Shown here in pieces: positions 13,101 to 23,246 of a stretch of 64,000 nt of DNA. Within the stretch, counting starts at the first letter, position 1, and every line of letters starts with the position of its first letter. The stretch covers positions 101,843 to 165,842 of the forward strand of contig NMRA01000670.1 in the NCBI GenBank assembly GCA_002633005.1, read 5' to 3'. This DNA comes from Phoronis australis. Taxonomy: Eukaryota; Phoronida; Phoronidae. Both the position numbers and the translations under genes were made by a program. The notes under the pieces are model-generated. The model had not been told where the DNA came from. It made no database searches and saw nothing but the letters and a program-made list of their open reading frames with translations.

Positions 13101-15929
13101 CAGCCCTGGGATTTCAGCACAATTTTCTGTAAAATGATCGTAATTTAGCAGCAAAGTTTGATAGCAATGCACCACAGTTTTGTTGACAGTCTTTCATAGA
13201 TTACATATACGTCACAGAGCGTAAATTTGATGAATCTTAGCTTCCGATTTCACCCGTTTCGGAGACCGGGTTTCAACCACCTTGGGTTATAATAAGCGCC
13301 CCCCTGAACCGAACTTTTCTAAGCGCCCCGGGCGGTTATTATGGCGAATATGTTATGTACATTAGGTCACATGATTTGGCCAACATGCTTGTGATCTATG
13401 TTTCCATGCCAGTTCACAAGATTTACATATACATATATAGTTACTTTGTTCTGTTAATTATAAGAAGCCAGGGTATGTAAGCATTTCATGCTGCTGCTTC
13501 TCATAACATTGAGGAATACTGTAATTGCTTTTTAGTCTGGTGCACAAATGTCATTCATACGTAGAGTTATATATAGCTAGTTATTGCTCTTCTAATACCG
13601 TATTAGCCCTAATAAACGCCCAGGGCACAATGCTTGTGATATCTACTATTACCAGCATTTTTTGTTCTTTACAGGTGCTCTGATAGGCATTATAGTGGGC
13701 AGCGTGTGCGCTGTCATTCTCATCGTGGTGCTTGTCATCATCTTGTTGAAGCGCAGGTTAGTGTTAGCAACATCAGTTAGAATGTTGATTAGGACTAGAC
13801 TTTTATCAATCCATCAAGCATGCAGATATCACAAATGGCTGTCACTGTACTGTTGCCATGTGTGGTCTAAATGTTGTTGTGAGGTAATTGTCAACATTTT
13901 GGAAACTTTTCATATTCCATAAAAACTTAACTGTCCATATGTTTTCTGAAAGCTCTGATTGAAAAATGTTAGTTTACGCCTCAATTGTCTATAACTACTA
14001 TTTTTGTGAAAATTGTCATTTTTGTTTTGAACACAAGTTTCTAAAAAACTGAACTGCCTGTGACTTACTATACCTCAACGATAGAGATGTTAGCCAAACT
14101 TCGTCTCAAGTCTTTATTTTTGACAGCTTATATCTCAGTTTGTAGTTGATGAGGAAGTCAAACATCTGAGACATGGTTCCCTCAGCCATAGACCACGAAA
14201 TAAGGGTACAAAATTCCATGCTAATCGGCCCACGCATTAACACGAAATCAATGTTCAAAACTATCATAAGCATCAAAAACCAAAAGGTCTGAAAATAGCT
14301 CATAATGACATGCCACAAAAATTGAAATTAATGATCAACCCAAACAACTTGTTTATTTGGCGCACAAATAATGTGTTTAATAAGTGCTATGATCAGGAAT
14401 GAAAAATATATATTTCAGTATTAACTTATCAGGCAAATCTACAACCTATGTTTAACAATATATTCTGAGGCAACTAAATGACCTTTAAATGACCTCAAGG
14501 TCCGATCCCTGATCAGAACACAAAAAAATTCGGAATATAGAAACTTTTTAAACTATATTTGATGTGCTTCACTGTCACGTACATCATTGAATTCTGCTTG
14601 ACAGGGTTTTTCTGGTTTGATCCATTTGCAATGTGACTGCAATGTGTGTCACAAAATGCAAATGTTAAATTCTATTTAATAGGATAAGTAGTCCTTTTTG
14701 ATGTTACTTTTGATATAAAATACAGATCCTGGTTATCTTGAAGAGCTCGCTTTCGAATTCCGTGGCATGTATTTACTACAGCTGGAACAGTGGAAAGCAA
14801 CGTAAACATCCCAACAAAGGCCTGCATCTTGGTTTGTCATTCACTTCTGTTGAAAAAAACAGTGTCCTGTACAGATTTTGTTCAATAGCCAGTCGGACAT
14901 TGTGTTTGTTCAATGGCAGTGAAGGCAGAACCAAGATATAAGCCTTTTGCTGGACAGTTTGTGTCACTTTCTATCATTTCTTGGGTAGTAACAGCAATTA
15001 ACACAGAAAGGTGTATCTCCAAGATAATCATGCAACTGTGTTTTACTAATATTTAAAATGGTTGCATTTTCCTTCAAGTAAATATTTTTCACAACAGGAG
15101 GCAGAGTAAGCCGGAGCAGGCTCAGTTCCCTCCATCCCACTCTGGCCCAGTCACCTCAGTGCCAATACAATCAGGTCCTGACGAGCTGTATGGCTTCCTG
15201 CCTGGGGCAACGGTGGAACCAGACACCAAGAGAATCAGTCGCATTAAAGAGAGTCAAGCTAATGGTGATAGTAGGACACCTTACAAGGACAATCCCGGTG
15301 TTGTCATGAAAAATGAAACTAAGGGTGGAAAAAAGAAGTCTAGTAGTTCTAATGGGAAATCTGTCACCAAAAGCAGCGCAAGCGGAGATAGCAAAAGTCG
15401 TCCAAAGTCAACTGGTCTCTCGCGTGAGGAGTCGTTGAACCGCAAGGTTCCCAATGTTCTAGCACCCGGTGAGAGGAGACCAGCGAGGCCGAAAGAAGTC
15501 ACTGTGAATCCTCAATATGACTATCCACGGAGCTCGAAGAACATTCAGCCAAGTGAGCCACCAGTTGCTAGTTCAAAGAACAGCGCAAAAACTAAAGATT
15601 TAGACAAGAAAGCTGAGAAAGTTGAGCCTATAAAAGCAAACAAATCTGAAGAGAGTAAACAGAAGGAGAGAGATTTAGACAAGAAAGCAGAGAAAGTTGG
15701 TCCTATAAAAGCAAACAAATCTGAAGAGAGTAAACAGAAGGAGAATTTGGGTAAATTAGAGCTTAAGGAAACTAAAGACACAACCGGTGCTAAATCTCAA
15801 CCTATTAACCATGAGACAAGTAAAAATGAAGAGCAACCTGCTAGTCAAAAAACAGGGGAGACCATCCAAGGAATACACAATCCCGCTTTCGATACAGAAG
15901 ATCACAACCAAGACAGTGATGAATCGTAA
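4092..15929 (+). CDS. Gene A: SUEL-lectin, mucin stalk, single-pass membrane protein (5 exons)
   Basis: Exons are 4092-4161, 9937-10245, 10992-11156, 13675-13756 and 15098-15929. Together they give 1458 bases, 485 residues plus TAA. Junction phases are 1, 1, 1 and 2, and every intron is GT-AG. Residues 1 to about 23 are a signal peptide, about 25-125 a SUEL/galactose-binding lectin domain, about 127-181 a Thr/Pro/Ser-rich stalk and 183-206 the membrane helix. Residues 207-210 are the basic stop-transfer (KRRR), and 211-485 are a hydrophilic cytoplasmic tail. SUEL domains in other animals bind rhamnose or galactose on cells and microbes, so a carbohydrate-sensing or adhesion role at the cell surface is inferred. 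The introns hold several transposons, but none interrupts an exon. The main uncertainty is the exon chain, which is predicted from phase and content without transcripts. Confidence 0.82.
4358..4917. mobile_element. Palindromic (foldback) MITE-like element
   Basis: Ends are ACCACCATCTCAACT at 4358 and AGTTGAGATGGTGG at 4904-4917. The inverted similarity continues inward for about 250 bases on each side. The centre has near-perfect arms (AACAGTCCTTCGTTCAGTTG at about 4594 and its complement at about 4687) around a short loop near 4650. No coding capacity. I find no convincing target duplication. Confidence 0.8.
5061..5198. repeat. Minisatellite, 3 copies of a 44-46 bp unit
   Basis: Copies start at 5061, 5105 and 5151. 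The unit begins with YRTCTATCTGGAGTAAACTA and ends CCTGAGATAGTGACA. Copies 1 and 2 are identical over most of the unit, which points to recent duplication. Confidence 0.9.
6989..8666 (+). mobile_element. TTAA-flanked DNA transposon (piggyBac or Kolobok type)
   Basis: Perfect 15-bp terminal inverted repeats, AGGAGAATGCCACCC at 6989-7003 and its complement at 8652-8666. They are flanked by TTAA at 6985-6988 and 8667-8670. TTAA duplication is typical of piggyBac and of Kolobok elements, and the sequence alone does not separate the two. No transposase is left. A P2X7-like exon lies inside, which leans toward Kolobok/ISL2EU-type passengers (inference). The copy looks young because both repeats and both target copies are intact. 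Confidence 0.88.
8168..8278 (+). pseudogene. P2X7-like charged exon inside the TTAA element
   Basis: From an acceptor-like TTCGCAG the frame reads GGSLSFTCYQFEQEYSDEE and then ILERRREQAQTTERMELF, ending at a donor (TTTG/GTAAGC) in phase 1. The YQFEQEYSDEE stretch resembles the acidic YxFEPE-SDEE motif of P2X7-like proteins. Such proteins occur in many invertebrate genomes and travel in some TTAA-type transposons. No other exons of such a protein are evident, so this is probably a fragment. The motif match is from memory and is unverified. Confidence 0.45.
9937..10245 (+). CDS. Gene A exon 2, SUEL/Gal-lectin domain
   Basis: Encodes one SUEL domain with ten cysteines. Landmarks are the first pair around VYC and NIDC, the ITIVSLNYGKGNC core (family form I-I--A-YGR), KCHGKKSC, DIAC and the closing PYLRLTYSC. 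Family members usually have eight cysteines, so the extra two in VCCAHDFDC are a small oddity. Acceptor CTATTTCAG, donor ACAG/GTAAGT, phase 1 on both sides. That makes it a symmetrical exon that can be duplicated or shuffled without shifting the frame. Confidence 0.85.
10246..10991 (+). other. Gene A intron 2
   Basis: GTAAGT...TTTCAG. It contains a short direct repeat, CAGTTGTGTGACAATGTGAC, at about 10538 and 10569. Nothing else is recognised. Confidence 0.7.
10992..11156 (+). CDS. Gene A exon 3, Thr/Pro-rich stalk
   Basis: Reads ATTTTTKPTTVSPTTQ and continues with alternating Thr, Pro, Ser and Gln to GLGTG. This composition is typical of an O-glycosylated spacer that holds a lectin head off the membrane. 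One N-glycosylation sequon (NQT) lies near its end. Phase 1 at both ends. Confidence 0.8.
11592..11841. mobile_element. hAT-like MITE, 250-bp copy
   Basis: The left end is CAGGGCTTAGAATTTTCC. The right end is the complement of CAGGGCTTGGCATGACC. Both ends match those of the longer copy at 50007-50485, in opposite orientation. Flanks share TACTTT on both sides (11586-11591 and 11842-11847), a probable 6-bp target duplication. A CAGGG terminus is usual for hAT elements, although those normally duplicate 8 bp. Confidence 0.75.
11968..13350. mobile_element. Inverted-repeat element related to the foldback at 1-2752
   Basis: Ends are TATTCGCCGTAATAACCGCC at 11968 and its near-complement at 13331-13350. 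Interior stretches at 12836-12900 and 13021-13310 align with the arm of the foldback element, so this copy shows the full outer termini of the family. No transposase is seen. Confidence 0.8.
13675..13756 (+). CDS. Gene A exon 4, transmembrane helix
   Basis: Encodes GALIGIIVGSVCAVILIVV then LVIILLKR, an uninterrupted hydrophobic stretch of about 24 residues followed by basic residues. Phase 1 acceptor, phase 2 donor (GCGCAG/GTTAGT). The orphan exon at 27252-27330 has the same length class and phases. Confidence 0.82.
13757..15097 (+). other. Gene A intron 4
   Basis: GTTAGT...TTTTTCACAACAG. AT-rich, with no repeat or exon recognised. Confidence 0.65.
15098..15929 (+). CDS. Gene A exon 5, cytoplasmic tail
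   Basis: Residues 209-485. It opens RRQSKPEQAQFPPSHSGPV and has a YxxL motif in GPDELYGFLPG, a candidate endocytic or SH2-docking site. A long Lys/Ser-rich region with KKKSSSSNGK follows. At residues 376-425 there is a perfect-length tandem repeat of 25 residues. The tail ends GIHNPAFDTEDHN...DES. The NPAFDTED segment resembles short NPxF-type sorting motifs (inference). Composition is strongly hydrophilic and probably disordered. I know no homologue for the tail beyond the YxxL motif it shares with the broken tail at 28656. Confidence 0.8.
15597..15746 (+). repeat. Tandem 75-bp coding duplication in gene A tail
   Basis: Two 75-bp copies (15597-15671 and 15672-15746) encode DLDKKAEKVxPIKANKSEES plus KQKE. 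They differ by Glu/Gly at position 10, Arg/Asn at the end and a few silent changes. This is a recent in-frame expansion. Confidence 0.9.
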
Positions 15930-18780
15930 GGCCAAGTAAAAACAGACAATGGAGATTTAAAAATTCACTAGATGGCGCTAGTGTAACAATAATCCTTCCT
16001 GTAGATATGCATGCATTCAGGTAATCACAGAGGACATTTAACCCATGAACATCCTTATACCAATGAACTGCTTTCTGCTCTCAATCTCTCAATTTATTTT
16101 AGTTTCAAAGAGTTTAATCTCCTTTCTTTATCAGCATACTAAGTGTGCATTTGAGTTGTCTATTGTTAGCACAAGATGATAACATTACCGTACCCTTGTC
16201 AACTTTTTAGAGCTAGTTTCATGTTTCTGGAATATTATTGTATGTTGTGGTCAATATTCCCCAACAAACCAAAGACTAGAATCGGGTGAATATCTCAATG
16301 ACTTATTGTTATGGTATGACTTAATTTCTCTTTCACGTGGGAACACCATTTCCCATTACCAATTTAAGTTTAAGGAAACTTAGAAAATAGGATGCAGTTA
16401 ATAAAATGCTATGGATTATTATGACAACATCAGGGTAAGATACAGACTCTTAAAAAGTACGGCATACATGCGGCAGGTGTTTGCCAGGTAGAGTATTCAA
16501 GAATTCAGGAAAAAACAAACAATCAGTGTAGGGTTTTTGGTTAAAGTACAAACCCTCGTGTGACATTTCCAACACGGATACGCAATAAGAATCATTTAGA
16601 ATTTTAGTCAAGTAATGATCCGCATTAGGTAGTCTAGTGGCCACTGTCAAATCGTAATTTGACAGGTTAGCGAACAGGAGAAATGTCTCTAACAACAAGA
16701 AAAAATCGAAAAACTTGATTCTTGTGCAGGATTTGGTATAACTGTTGTCCCTTTTGTCTGATGTTGTTAAATTGTAGTTATCTCCCACAATTAACTATGT
16801 CACAAACGTATCAGTACCCAATTTGCAAATGTGTTTGGCAGTGAATGAATAAGTCATGGAAAGGTGCGTTGCAGTGACTTAAATCTGGGATGAACGTCTG
16901 ATTTTAAAATCCTCAAGGAAATTTAGCCAACAAAGTGGTGCCTAAATTATTGAAATGGTTGCACACATGTGCCAGGTCTTGAACTGTTCACCAGCAAGTT
17001 TCAGTACCTCAAACTGAAGACGATGATCTGTATTAATTGTCACCACGCAGGTAAGTTCACTTCGGGAGTCACTGTATATGATCCAATTCCCCACACTTTA
17101 CTATCATGTTTTGCTAGTCAGGCCATGTGATCTAGCTAGCTTTAACCAGAATATACTATAGCCCCTAGTTAACATGCCTTGCAAACCAGACCACATGATC
17201 TGACTAGTCTTCTTTAGCATAAAGACTATCCTCAGGTTTACATTCTTGAAAGTTCTAATAGTCAATTGAGAACACTTATGTTAACACATTTAGTGTCTGG
17301 CCACTGATTAAAGCACAATAACTGTAATAATGCCATTTAGGACCAGTTGTAGAGTAGTATAACTAAGGATTTTCATTGGCAAAGTTCAGACTCTTGCTAT
17401 CAACAATGTTAGTTTACAAGGCTATTCTTGTAAGGTTTATTCCATAACCGAGTCACCCGGCCAGAGGAAAGAACATATCATTAATGATGTTTTTAACTAT
17501 ATATTAATAAAGCACAAAAATATTTCCAGGTGACCAGTGCAATGGGCCCACATGCGCGGCCTGCGCACGTCTGGTACAACGTGTACCAGACCGTACGTGT
17601 ACCAGACCGCCTGCAATTATTTTTTTATATGTTTTGTGATATTATGGACATGACCGAGTCATAGTCTGAAGCATATAGGTATTGAGCAGAAATATGTAAT
17701 AACATTTTAAAAAAATGCAATTCTATTATTCTCTTTATTTCATTTTCTAGGTTTTTCTCATGTCATTGTGAAGAAGTTGTACAAAACTGGGATTTCCAAA
17801 CTTTATATTCGGTAGTTATTGTCACATGCATTTCAAGCATGTAGATTTAAGAAGACAATTGTGAACACGTGTAATGAATTCTGCTCATCAATGAAACAAC
17901 TTAAAAACAAAACGTGGTTCCAAAAACTTTTATAGTAATGGAGAACAAAACATATCAGCAAACTGTTTTTGTTTATAAGTATCGTTTAACTTTTGTAAAT
18001 TGAGTAAACAACGTCCATGTATTTATAGATTTTTGCTTTATTAAATAAAGTATTATGATTTTGTTTTTCTAAATTTCTTGTTATAACACTGTCATTTCCT
18101 TCAGTCCACTATGTTACCTACCACAGTTACAACCAAAAGTAGACAGTGTCTAAGCACACTCTAAATACTTAAACAAGCAGTAGCATACCATCCCTAATAG
18201 CACACAGATCAGACATGTCATGTCACAGTCTGTGTTTACACACAGTGTGGAACAATCAGAGTTGAGTGAAATCTTTGGTTTTGGGTGCAGATTTTGACCA
18301 GTAATGGGCGTGTTTATGTAAATACATGCAATTATTAGCACTGATTTACATAGATTAAAGCTGCATTTCATCCCATTGAGATGGCTAAAAAATGAAAATT
18401 GACTTCGACTTTCTATACTCTTATGAAGTTGGTTGTGTAATGTTCCTAATCGTAACAGGATTCTGTTTCAGTTAATGACAATATCGTGGGTACACCAATG
18501 AATATGGGTTGATGTGGTGCATTTATATACCAATTGCAGGTCTTCAGCAGGCCACTAATCTTGCTATTATTGTTTTCAACACAACAGCTATCTTGGTCTA
18601 ATGAAGTCAGAATGAGTTTTGAGATTGTAGTAAAAGGACCTGAATAAAGTGACAAAAGTCAATTTATTATTGTGCACAGCAAATAGTGTTGAAATTTATA
18701 AGGCAATATTATTCACAAAAATGTTTAATTCAAAAGTTTTCACGTAACACACCACTACACTTCCTCCACCTCTCTCAACT
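15930..18780 (+). other. Gene A 3' region and intergenic sequence
   Basis: Possible polyadenylation signals are AATAAA near 16398 and ATTAAATAAAG near 18040. The choice cannot be made from sequence. An unrecognised 112-codon open frame lies on the minus strand at 16450-16788 with no supporting signal. A short string at 16960-17050 ending in a phase-1 donor weakly resembles the end of a SUEL domain but contains stops upstream. Confidence 0.4.
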
Positions 18781-18810
18781 GTCCCCCGTCTTTGTGTGCC
18801 TGCATTGGTT

Positions 18811-19023
18811 ACATAGTGATGGCAGTGTGTATCATTAGTGACATTAGACCACCTCACATCAAGTATGGAACATCTACACAGTGATGGCAGTGTGTATCAA
18901 CAGTGACATTAGACCACTTCAAATCAAGTATGGAACATCTACACAGTGACGCCAGTGTATATCAACGGTGACATTAGACCACATCACATCAAGTATGGAA
19001 CATCTACACAGTGATGGCAGTGT
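18811..19023. repeat. 65-bp tandem repeat running into the assembly gap
   Basis: Copies begin at 18811, 18876, 18941 and 19006, an exact 65-base period. Each contains CAAGTATGGAACATCTAC. The array is cut by the gap. Part of the unit (CAAGTATGGAACATCTA) recurs right after the single N at 21708. Confidence 0.93.
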
Positions 19024-19774
19024 NNNNNNNNNNNNNNNNNNNNNNNNNNNNNNNNNNNNNNNNNNNNNNNNNNNNNNNNNNNNNNNNNNNNNNNNNNNNN
19101 NNNNNNNNNNNNNNNNNNNNNNNNNNNNNNNNNNNNNNNNNNNNNNNNNNNNNNNNNNNNNNNNNNNNNNNNNNNNNNNNNNNNNNNNNNNNNNNNNNNN
19201 NNNNNNNNNNNNNNNNNNNNNNNNNNNNNNNNNNNNNNNNNNNNNNNNNNNNNNNNNNNNNNNNNNNNNNNNNNNNNNNNNNNNNNNNNNNNNNNNNNNN
19301 NNNNNNNNNNNNNNNNNNNNNNNNNNNNNNNNNNNNNNNNNNNNNNNNNNNNNNNNNNNNNNNNNNNNNNNNNNNNNNNNNNNNNNNNNNNNNNNNNNNN
19401 NNNNNNNNNNNNNNNNNNNNNNNNNNNNNNNNNNNNNNNNNNNNNNNNNNNNNNNNNNNNNNNNNNNNNNNNNNNNNNNNNNNNNNNNNNNNNNNNNNNN
19501 NNNNNNNNNNNNNNNNNNNNNNNNNNNNNNNNNNNNNNNNNNNNNNNNNNNNNNNNNNNNNNNNNNNNNNNNNNNNNNNNNNNNNNNNNNNNNNNNNNNN
19601 NNNNNNNNNNNNNNNNNNNNNNNNNNNNNNNNNNNNNNNNNNNNNNNNNNNNNNNNNNNNNNNNNNNNNNNNNNNNNNNNNNNNNNNNNNNNNNNNNNNN
19701 NNNNNNNNNNNNNNNNNNNNNNNNNNNNNNNNNNNNNNNNNNNNNNNNNNNNNNNNNNNNNNNNNNNNNNNNNN
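19024..19774. other. Assembly gap (751 N)
   Basis: A run of N that starts inside the 65-bp repeat. Any exons of a third lectin gene could be hidden here. Confidence 1.
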
Positions 19775-20309
19775 GAAGAATTGCTATTGTGGCGGGCGCC
19801 GTGGTCTGGTCGCGATTCTGTTTGAAGATGCACTCTTAACAAGTTATGTCTATACAAGGAATGACCAAAAGGGACTCACATCTAAGTGAACGCATTCACG
19901 AACAGTGTACAGTACCAGAAATTGCTGGGAGGCTGTATTTTCACAACAAAGTTTTGCGGGACTTGTGCGATGTTCAATAGGCCTCCTAAGGAGCCCTAGT
20001 GCCGACCTCAACATCTACTGTCTTTCTACCTGCAATACGCACCATTGCCGTTTTCTATACTGAAATTTCCGCCCACCCGACGAAACGTCCATGCCCTTGG
20101 CATTTATTTGATGTTAGTACTTCAGGTTTCAAGCGTTCAGACATTGGGACGTTTATTTCGAAAATTGCAAGAGATGCAAATGGATCCTGGCATACATCGT
20201 CAAGGTTTGAAGTAGTCAATGATGAACGGATCAAATTTAGTTGCGCATGCTGTAAACTAAGTCTTTTAAATGGACTTGGTAATCTCAGGGGGCTTAGTGC
20301 CAACTGAGC

Positions 20310-20850
20310 TGCGAAACGAGATGCTGACATTGTAGAGGCGTACAAGCTCATTGACACAGCAGTTGACGAAGTGCAAGTGTTGGGAACAAACGTCGAAGAT
20401 GTCTGAGTAGAATGGTTCCAAGAGGAGCAAACCATTGGATCTGATGTACAGATTCCTCGGCAGTCTAGACAACAGAAAGATAGGACCAACGTTCCTGGAG
20501 AAACACCCAGGTAATAAGTTTGTAATAATGTCGGTTTTTAATGCTTGTGTACAATGAAAACGAAATAGAAATTATTTTTGGACATGCCAAATTTACCCAG
20601 TACAGCTGAGGGTAATACGAGCGCACAGAAACTGATTCTGGTTTGTATTTCCACTTGAGTCTATCTGCTTCATATCCAAAATCTTTTTCACGTAGTGCGT
20701 AGTTAAATCTGTACTCAATACTTGTTTCTTCCAGTGAGTACTACAGAACGGTGCGAAAACCCTTTCTAGATAACCTCTCGCAGCAGTTGACCACCAGATA
20801 TGTAAACTACATGTATGAGCAACCACTGGGGATTAAAAAGTGTCTAAAGA
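20310..20850 (+). pseudogene. hAT transposase relic (DUF4371/ZMYM1-like), intron retained
   Basis: The frame reads AAKRDADIVEAYKLIDTAVD then, after a TGA, VEWFQEEQTIGSDVQIPR and DRTNVPGETP. A GT-AG intron (20511-20734) joins this in phase 2 to EYYRTVRKPFLDNLSQQLTT. That string order is characteristic of the large animal hAT group whose proteins are annotated as ZMYM1-like or DUF4371. The in-frame stop near 20402 and the missing N- and C-terminal regions show a dead copy. The 5' part may lie in the gap. Confidence 0.7.
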
Positions 20851-20879
20851 GAAGTTTTCAATTCAAAATTTTTTGCAAA

Positions 20880-21205
20880 GTACGCTTTAGGTCTCGCGAT
20901 GGACCAGGCCAGCTTGATTTGTGTAGATATCGAATTTCAGTGTACTTCTGGTCCCTCGGCGAACTAGTCTTGTGATGTTTTTACCAAAGTGTGTTTTGTG
21001 AAACTATTTATCTCAGCCAGTACTGTTTGGTCCCGCGACAGATCGACCATTTTTATAGGGATAATAAGCACAGGTGTACTTTTGGACTCGTGACGGACCA
21101 GGCCAGAGTTTTTGTGTACTCTCAGTGTACAAGTGGTTCCTCTGCGAACTGGTCCTGTATATTTTTCACCACGGTGTACAGAATGTTTTGGTTTCGTGAA
21201 ACTGT
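20880..21205. repeat. Two diverged tandem copies of about 180 bp
   Basis: GATGGACCAGGCCAG near 20898 and GACGGACCAGGCCAG near 21092 head two similar blocks. Both continue with TTTGTGTAGA/TTTGTGTACT, a GTGTAC...TGG stretch and a TTTTGTGAAACTATTT or TTTCGTGAAACTGTTT end. Confidence 0.6.
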
Positions 21206-23246
21206 TTTCAGATGATTTGTTTCATGATACATTTGACGTTTTTCAATTGTTGTCAACGTGATTCAGCTTAATAAAGTGATACTTAATTATTTATCGCTTT
21301 TAATAATAGACTATGAGCTGAGAGCACCATCGTTCGTCAGTTTTTCTCGTAACGAGAACGAACACATGTTTATTTCCGGACTAAAAGTACAGGTCTTCGT
21401 TCTTAAACAGCTTGAGGCTGTTGCGATCATCTGATATTCAAGCTTTTACGCCCCGTCGGTGCTCCTTATGCTCTTGAATATTTGGTTGTTGTCTAAACCC
21501 CTGTATACACACCACTTTTTCGTATGCTAAAAAGGTGTGTGTAAGCAGATGTTCCAACAAAAATTTTTGCTGGTGGTGTTACTCATACCCAGATCTGCAC
21601 AAATATGGTTTCACGAAACTTATGAGCCAAGTTCATGTGACGAAATCTAGAAGGGCTTTAATTATCTTAAGAAAAACTCCAGGGACATGTTAAGTGCCAG
21701 AAACGTANCAAGTATGGAACATCTAACTCCACCTCACTATACGCATGAGGACTGCATCACTAGGTCAACAGTCGACCGGCCTACAACTGACTCTTTGGCT
21801 GAAATTTTACATAAGAGGTGCACCAGGCAAGCCATTTACCTTCAAAGTTGGTGCCTCCACATTACAGAACTTTTTGGTCTGCCGGCGTTGGCAATTTGTT
21901 AGAGTCACAATACCTTGAGTTTGTCTGCAGCTGTCAATTTTTGCCAGGTAATGTCTGTTGTAGCTCAGAATAGATAACTTTAATGTATCACTTGATATTG
22001 AACATTTAAAGATATCAGAAAGGTTAAGATGACAGAAAGTGAAGAAACCTTTTCAGCAATTTCGGTTCATTTAGTGCATATTCAGTAGCTCTGTGATAGA
22101 AAAACTGACCATAGGGTTGGACAAACCCATTCAAACATCATTCACATGGTGAGACACTCTAAGTGTTAGCATCTCATTGGTCAGAAATTCACCTAGAATC
22201 ACAAAAATCAAATTCTCGTGATATGAACTCAACATATTCTATGGCTTTGCAACCTTTGATGATTGTCACATTAACATCAACTTCAACCATGAGGACCACA
22301 GACCCTGGTAAGAAAATCACCAACACCGCTAATACATAATTAGCAGAGCAACAGAGATAGCAACACCCCAACAGTCGAGCGAAAGTCAAACAATATGGCC
22401 CTTGCATAGTGTGGACACACCACAAAAATATTGTGCAACAGTCACGTGATGAAAGCTAATTGCTGCAACTATCATGTGGAGTCACAACAACTAGTCATTG
22501 CATAGTGAAGACACCCGCTTAATGAGAAAATAGTTGATGGGAGCAAAGTGTAAAGAAAGAGCTCATACATATTGGTCATTGATGAGGCTGTCGCACAGCC
22601 TGAAAAGCTCTTTCCTGGAAAATCTTCAATGTATCATAGCAGACACTATCGAGTCTGAGCGACCAGCTATCGCAGATAACTGAAGCTGTGCTGCATACAA
22701 ATTGCTAACTGCTAACATGCCTTCATTATACCGGAAAACAGAAAGGGTAATAAATACTTTTTACTACTGTTTGCCATGTTGTACCAACTTTACCCAAATG
22801 ACCAGTGCATGTCAGGGCAGAAATGTATTTGTCATTTGTTACCCTCAACTACACTAACAATGTAGCAGAGGTCTTTATTAATGTACCTATGAGAGTATGG
22901 AACAAGTTAAACGGTAGTCACATGCTAACACACCATGGGATTTTTATTTTGAACAATGGTCAGTCGTTAAGAAAATGAATTTGATAGTCAACTTGAATTA
23001 TAATATTGGCAAGCTATCTTTATTAAGCTTGTAAAGCGGTTAAGAAGAGGTTGAAAAACGGGATCAGTCCAACCACCTCATTAAAGATTTTTTGACACGT
23101 CTATTTTACCTTATTCATCAGTAGTCTTGTTAAAGCTATCCAAGCAATGAATAGTGTGGTAAGAGAGCAAGGAAAATAAAGCCAGGAGAAAAATATCAAG
23201 TACGGTAACATGTCAGTTTGATCAAGCTTGATCAAATTAAGTTAAT
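21206..23246. other. No gene recognised; single-N join at 21708
   Basis: AT-rich unique sequence with short unsupported open frames only. The N at 21708 is followed by 17 bases of the 65-bp satellite seen before the gap, so this join may be wrong. Confidence 0.4.

Larger units (their letters stand above)
11157..13674 (+). other. Gene A intron 3
   Basis: GTACGG...TTCTTTACAG. It contains the hAT-like MITE (11592-11841) and the foldback relative (11968-13350). A short truncated end resembling the latter (CCGTATTAGCCCTAATAAACG) lies near 13598. The rest is unremarkable. Confidence 0.65.

Noticed and set aside
16450-16788. 112-codon minus-strand open frame
   Set aside because: No recognised motif, splice or promoter signal, and chance length in AT-rich DNA.
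16960-17050. Possible SUEL domain end (FQYLKLKTMIC before a phase-1 donor) as the missing gene C lectin exon
   Set aside because: Two in-frame stops lie within 60 bases upstream and the other cysteine landmarks are absent. Too little to call.
18811-19023. CRISPR-like array
   Set aside because: The 65-bp units are contiguous with no unique spacers, in an animal genome.
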